Source: Halopenitus sp041821145
GTDB lineage: Archaea; Halobacteriota; Halobacteria; Halobacteriales; Haloferacaceae
Length of the DNA stretch: 10,076 nucleotides
NCBI RefSeq assembly: GCF_041821145.1
Contig: NZ_JBGUBC010000042.1
Span: 1 to 10,076 of the forward strand
Direction of reading: 5' to 3'
This document shows positions 6,968-10,076 of the stretch, piece after piece. A program made the position numbers and the translations under genes. Positions within the stretch are counted from its first letter, which is position 1; the number at the start of each line of letters is the position of its first letter. A model generated the notes under the pieces. That model was not told where the DNA came from and did not search any database. It saw only the letters and a list, made by a program, of their open reading frames with translations.

Positions 6968-7135
6968 ATGACGCCCCTCCAGATGTTCGGAATTAACTCA
7001 CTCGGTAGTTTAGTGCTGGCACTCGTAGTCCCGTTCGTAATCGTCGTCTTCGGGACGTACTTAGGGGTCCTCGGGGCGCTACGGGCGTTCTTCGGTGAGT
7101 CGTGGCAGGATGTCGCGACTGTCGAGGAGGAATGA
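6968..7135 (+). CDS. 55-residue single-span membrane protein, function unknown
   Basis: This short gene encodes a protein with a brief polar start (MTPLQMFGINSLG), one strongly hydrophobic span (about residues 14-36, SLVLALVVPFVIVVFGTY), an amphipathic stretch LRAFFGESW and an acidic tail ending VATVEEE. The coherent hydrophobic-then-acidic layout, a TATA-like element at leaderless spacing and a clean stop support a real gene despite the length. Similar tiny one-span proteins are common in haloarchaea and mostly uncharacterised; no function can be assigned. After it, 7136-7234 carries a hairpin CCACCC/GGGTGG (7171-7176, 7183-7188) that may act as a weak terminator, and otherwise nothing recognisable. 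Confidence 0.6.
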   Translation: MTPLQMFGINSLGSLVLALVVPFVIVVFGTYLGVLGALRAFFGESWQDVATVEEE

Positions 7136-7234
7136 GACCATCGCCCGCCAACCAGTGGTAGGGCCATCAGCCACCCGGGAATGGGTGGAAGATGTAGTTT
7201 CTGTATTGAGCGATTTATGTGTCGTCTAGACTGA

Positions 7235-7805
7235 GTAACTGCTGTTTCACGTTTTACAAAAACACGAAAGGTCGGCCGTCGATCGGCGGCGATCACGGCG
7301 GAATCCTACCTGAATATCTTTATATGGGGCGGTGGGAACGAGGAACTCAGCTGGCGAAGGTTCGCGCTCCCCTATCTGCAGGAGCGATACAGCGCGCTCG
7401 TATCGAGTCTAATCATCGGAGTCCTCTGGACGGTCTGGCACACACCCAGCGGAATCATCGAACGCGGCGTTACTGGCTGGGCGGTCGATCTTCCCAGCTA
7501 CGCCGTCATCGTGGTCGGCATCTCGATCGTCGCGACGTTGCTGTACAACGACGTGGCAGTGTCCTGATCACGATGGTGTTTCACGCCGGCGTCAACGGCG
7601 CCCAGGGACTCTATTCCGTCGAGGGACTGCTCACGCCGACTGGAAAACTAGCCCGCTTCATCGCATGGGCGATTCTTGTGGAGGGTTGCTGGCCGGATTC
7701 GGGTGGCGGAATCTCGCTCATGGCGATGTTGCCGGCGCTGCACAGACGGAGGCACGCCAACATCCGGATGATGAGGAACCAGGACATCTGCATCCAACCG
7801 ACTGA
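7235..7805 (+). pseudogene. CPBP (CAAX-type) intramembrane protease remnant, N-terminus lost and two frameshifts
   Basis: Three consecutive frames carry the conserved core of a CPBP-family membrane protease. In 7235-7567 the first motif is GGGNEELSWRRFALPYLQ (family EExxxR) and the second is GVLWTVWHTP (catalytic-type His after Trp/Phe). After the stop at 7565, the frame one base earlier continues with VLITMVFHAGVNGAQGLY (third motif, His/Asn), and near 7685 it moves again to AGFGWRNLAHGDVAGA and an acidic tail that stops at 7805. Each junction is explained by one missing base (near 7556 and near 7685), both in G-rich spots. No start codon lies in frame before the first motif and the usual N-terminal membrane spans are missing. 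The gene is thus dead unless both shifts are sequencing errors, and even then it is 5'-truncated. Intact homologues cleave prenylated or membrane substrates or act in bacteriocin immunity. Confidence 0.72.
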
Positions 7806-7850
7806 CACCATGACTACACGTTCCACCTCCCGATCCGCTCCCAATCCCTC

Positions 7851-7895
7851 GAACTTTATCAGGTAGCGCAGATTTGGATCCACTGACCTCAATTT
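7851..7895 (+). promoter_or_regulatory. Probable promoter of the M24-like/dehydrogenase operon
   Basis: A TATA-like ACTTTATC (7853-7860) lies about 35-40 bp before the ATG at 7896, predicting a start of transcription near 7884 and a leader of roughly 10 nt with no evident Shine-Dalgarno. The gap 7806-7895 holds no gene. Confidence 0.4.
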
Positions 7896-8987
7896 ATGAG
7901 TGAAAAGGACAAACTCGATCGATTAGGCGAGTATCTTGCGACAAATGACCTCGAGTCAGTGTGGTTCGCGACACCACCAATGTTCGCCTGGCTCACTGGC
8001 GGTAGCAATTTGATCGTTCGGGAGGGAGGAACCGGCATCGCCGCCGCTGGATACGATGGTGAAGAAATTACCATCGTGACTTCGAATATTGAAGGGGACC
8101 GACTCCTTGACGAAGAAGTCGATGCCGACGTCAATATCGTGGACTATCCATGGCATGAAAGTAGCGTCAAGGAGATGGTCACGAAGATTGCTTCAGTACC
8201 AGCGGCTACGGATTTCGCGTGTCGTGGCTGTGACCGGATCGAACGATCAGAACTGACGCAGCCGCTCACCGATGGAGACATCAAGCGCTATCGAACGCTA
8301 AGCCGTGAGACGGCTGAAGCCGTTGAAGAGGTCGCACGAGATGTTACGCCGACAGATACCGAACAAGAGATTGCTGCAAACCTTCATCAAGCGCTCCAGC
8401 GACGAGGTATTGAGTCACTCGTCGCTCTCGTCGGTGGCGAGGACCGTGTCCAGCGCTACCGGCACTTCACTCCAACTGACATCGAGGTGGGTGGCTACGC
8501 CGTCTTAACTGTCGAAGGTGTCGACTGTGGTCTTAATGCTGCTGTCACGCGAACAGTCGCATTCGACGATGCTCCAGACTGGCTTGAAGAGCGTTATAAA
8601 GACGTTTCCAGAGTTGCGGCGACAGGAGCCATTGAGACGCCGCGTACGGGCGTCGACGGCGGCACAGCTAGTGACGTGTTCGAGGCCATCCAAACTGCGT
8701 ATGAACAATTAGGCTATGGGGCAGAATGGAAAAATCACCATCAGGGTGGTGCACTCGGTTACGAATCGAGAGAGTGGACTGCAACGCCAAATCACGATGC
8801 ATCCATAGAATTACCGATGGCCTACGCCTGGAACCCGAGTGTGGAAGGCGCCAAATCCGAGGATACTATCCTTGCGACTGACGACACCATTGAAGTGCTT
8901 TCGACTACCGAAGAGTTCCCGACAATGACGGTAGATGCTATCGGGATCGACGGCGAGTTGACGCTACCAGACATTCTCTGGAAATAA
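7896..8987 (+). CDS. M24-family (creatinase/prolidase fold) protein with degenerate metal site
   Basis: This 363-residue protein has the usual M24B layout: an N-terminal creatinase-type domain (about 1-125, with the characteristic FATPPMFAWLTGGSN) and a C-terminal pita-bread domain (about 130-345). Active-site landmarks are recognisable: YRHFTPTD with His190, VLTVEGVD, NAAVTRT (214-220), HHQGGALGYESREW (281-294) and SEDTILATDD (321-330). Typical M24 peptidases bind two metals through Asp, Asp, His, Glu, Glu. Here the first Asp position reads Val206/Glu207, the second Asp is Ala216, and the first Glu position reads Asn313; only His282 and Glu322 seem retained. This suggests a non-peptidase activity, as in creatinase, which works without metal and uses His and Glu. 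The substrate is unknown. The dehydrogenase gene starts 3 nt after its stop, so one transcript and a shared pathway are likely. Compared with the dehydrogenase gene, its codon third positions look more AT-rich. Confidence 0.82.
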   Translation: MSEKDKLDRLGEYLATNDLESVWFATPPMFAWLTGGSNLIVREGGTGIAAAGYDGEEITIVTSNIEGDRLLDEEVDADVNIVDYPWHESSVKEMVTKIASVPAATDFACRGCDRIERSELTQPLTDGDIKRYRTLSRETAEAVEEVARDVTPTDTEQEIAANLHQALQRRGIESLVALVGGEDRVQRYRHFTPTDIEVGGYAVLTVEGVDCGLNAAVTRTVAFDDAPDWLEERYKDVSRVAATGAIETPRTGVDGGTASDVFEAIQTAYEQLGYGAEWKNHHQGGALGYESREWTATPNHDASIELPMAYAWNPSVEGAKSEDTILATDDTIEVLSTTEEFPTMTVDAIGIDGELTLPDILWK

Positions 8988-8990
8988 ACG

Positions 8991-10022
8991 ATGAAAGCCG
9001 TTCTACTCAAAGAGACACGGAAGTTCCAGATGGAGACACGGGAACGACCAACTCCGGAGGCCGGAGAGGTAGTGGTGCGAATCGAGCACGTCGGAATCTG
9101 TGGCTCCGACATGCACTACTACGAGCACGGCCACAACGGAGACAATGAGCTCACTGTGCCCACAATCATGGGACACGAATCCTCCGGAACGATCGTCGAG
9201 ACTGGTGCGGGCGTCACCGGATCATCGGTCGGTGACAGAGTGGCTCTGGAACCGGGCATTCCCTGTGGGTCGTGCCGGTACTGTGACATCGACGAGTACA
9301 ATCTCTGTGAGGATATGCACTTTATGGCTTCGCCGCCGGATGACGGGGCGCTCGTCGAGTACGTCTCGTGGCCCGCCGAACGGACGTATTCGCTCCCGGA
9401 GACCGTCTCGACGCGTGCGGGAGCGCTCTGTGAACCACTGAGCGTTGCGATCCACGCGAATCGACGTGGAAACGTCGATTCGGGTGATACCGTCCTCGTA
9501 ACCGGATGCGGTCCGATCGGGCTGTTGTGCATGGACGCCGCGTACGCCGCGGGAGCGACGGACGTGATCGTCGCTGACATCGTCGAGCGAAAACTCGAAC
9601 TGGCGACCAAGCGAGGAGCATCCCATACGATCCAGACGAACGAGCAGTCACTGGTCGATGCTGTCGACGAGGTCACTGACGGTGGCGTCGACGTCGTCTT
9701 AGAGTGTTCGGGTGCGGAGGCAGTGATCGACCGGACGATAGCGACCGTCCGCAAGGGAGGTCAGGTGGTCTTCGTCGGTCTCCCGCAAGATCCGGAGCTG
9801 TCGGCGGACGTCTTCGATCTCATCGACAACGAACTCGACATCAGCGGCTCGTTCCGGTTCCGGAATACGTATTCGCAGGCTATCGAACTGCTTGCGTCGG
9901 AGCAGGTCGACGTCGAGTCGCTCGTCGACTTCGAATGTTCCCTTGCGGACACGCAACGTGCATTCGAGCGCGCCGCAGACCCCGAAGTGGTCAAAGGAAT
10001 GATCTCGGTGGCTGGACAGTGA
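8991..10022 (+). CDS. Zinc-dependent medium-chain polyol dehydrogenase (sorbitol/xylitol dehydrogenase-like)
   Basis: This 343-residue cytosolic enzyme would oxidise a polyol or secondary alcohol to the ketone with NAD+. Catalytic zinc residues are visible: Cys37 in GICGSD, His62-Glu63 in GHE, and Glu148 in ALCEPLSV. A structural-zinc lobe carries Cys92, Cys95, Cys98 and Cys106. The Rossmann motif is GCGPIG (172-177), and Asp196 at the end of the second beta strand indicates NAD rather than NADP. The SPPDDG segment (114-119) and GSFRFRNTYSQAIELLAS (286-303) closely follow the sorbitol/xylitol dehydrogenase branch rather than threonine dehydrogenase. The length is normal and no motif is broken. 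It is coupled to the M24-like gene (3-nt gap), with no separate promoter or SD seen. Exact substrate cannot be told from sequence; threonine or butanediol dehydrogenase activity is a less likely alternative. Confidence 0.9.
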   Translation: MKAVLLKETRKFQMETRERPTPEAGEVVVRIEHVGICGSDMHYYEHGHNGDNELTVPTIMGHESSGTIVETGAGVTGSSVGDRVALEPGIPCGSCRYCDIDEYNLCEDMHFMASPPDDGALVEYVSWPAERTYSLPETVSTRAGALCEPLSVAIHANRRGNVDSGDTVLVTGCGPIGLLCMDAAYAAGATDVIVADIVERKLELATKRGASHTIQTNEQSLVDAVDEVTDGGVDVVLECSGAEAVIDRTIATVRKGGQVVFVGLPQDPELSADVFDLIDNELDISGSFRFRNTYSQAIELLASEQVDVESLVDFECSLADTQRAFERAADPEVVKGMISVAGQ

Positions 10023-10024
10023 CT

Positions 10025-10076
10025 GGCGCTGTATCCCCTCGCTTCGCTCGGGTGTTGAGGAAGGGGTCTGAGCGCC
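10025..10076 (+). terminator. Imperfect inverted repeat after the dehydrogenase, possible terminator
   Basis: GGCGCT (10025-10030) and AGCGCC (10071-10076) pair perfectly. Inside them CCCCT (10035-10039) pairs with AGGGG (10062-10066) after a symmetric 4-nt internal loop. The loop contains CTCGCTTCGCTCG, a GC-rich near-palindromic string that I recall as common in haloarchaeal intergenic DNA. The hairpin begins 2 nt after the stop codon. Because the second arm coincides with the window edge, the stem may be longer, and any following T-tract cannot be seen. It could equally be the edge of a repeat element. Confidence 0.4.

Noticed and set aside
6769..7296. Minus-strand open frame of 175 codons
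   Set aside because: Most of it is antisense to the small membrane gene and looks non-coding; only its last 40 or so codons have haloarchaeal-like sequence, too little to call a gene.
7219..7866. Plus-strand open frame of 215 codons over the CPBP remnant
   Set aside because: Its translation is Arg-rich and lacks family motifs; the CPBP motifs lie in the other frames until the very end of each segment, so this is a shadow frame.
9119..9754. Long minus-strand open frame opposite the dehydrogenase
   Set aside because: Ser/Thr-rich shadow of a gene whose catalytic and structural zinc residues are all intact on the plus strand.
1..10076. CRISPR arrays, tRNA or rRNA genes, insertion-sequence transposases
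   Set aside because: No regularly spaced repeats, cloverleaf-like sequences, rRNA motifs or transposase motifs were seen on either strand.

Overview
The window looks like chromosomal or megaplasmid DNA from a haloarchaeon (class Halobacteria). The support is: strongly acidic, Asp/Glu-rich proteins; frequent GAC, GAG and CTC codons; AT-rich TATA-like elements about 25-35 bp upstream of starts with very short leaders; and families typical of this group (HalX response regulator, DUF7504-like RecA-fold protein, DUF7342-like winged-helix protein, TFB-like fragment). This placement rests on reading the sequence, not on a database search.

Layout. 1-3443 (+): the 3' part of an archaeal type IV pilus/type II secretion ATPase and its overlapping membrane-platform partner (ATGA overlap), the motor-platform pair of a pilus-like machine. 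No pilin or prepilin peptidase gene is visible. 3440-4884 (-): a signalling pair, a HalX response regulator followed by a DUF7504-like RecA-fold protein whose Walker A lysine is gone. It is convergent with the pilus genes and overlaps them by 4 bp. 4885-5249: a 365-bp divergent control region rich in short palindromes. 5250-6309 (+): a winged-helix regulator and a small histidine/aspartate-rich protein, 19 nt apart, resembling a regulator-effector or toxin-antitoxin-like module.

6306-7805 is a decayed zone. It holds a minus-strand frame-disrupted gene that ends in a TFB-like cyclin/HTH fragment, an intact 55-residue single-span membrane protein with its own promoter, and a CPBP (CAAX-type) membrane protease remnant with no N-terminus and two apparent one-base deletions. 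7896-10022 (+): a two-gene operon of an M24 'pita-bread' protein that has lost most of its metal ligands and an intact zinc polyol (sorbitol/xylitol-type) dehydrogenase. The window closes on a strong imperfect inverted repeat after the dehydrogenase.

How the parts may work together. The ATPase and platform protein would drive assembly of a surface filament. The HalX/DUF7504 pair is a plausible sensory-regulatory unit, but any link to the pilus rests on adjacency alone. The M24-like protein and the dehydrogenase are probably co-transcribed and may act on one small polar substrate. The most unusual items are the metal-ligand-poor M24 protein tied to a polyol dehydrogenase, the winged-helix/His-Asp protein module, and the palindrome-dense divergent promoter.
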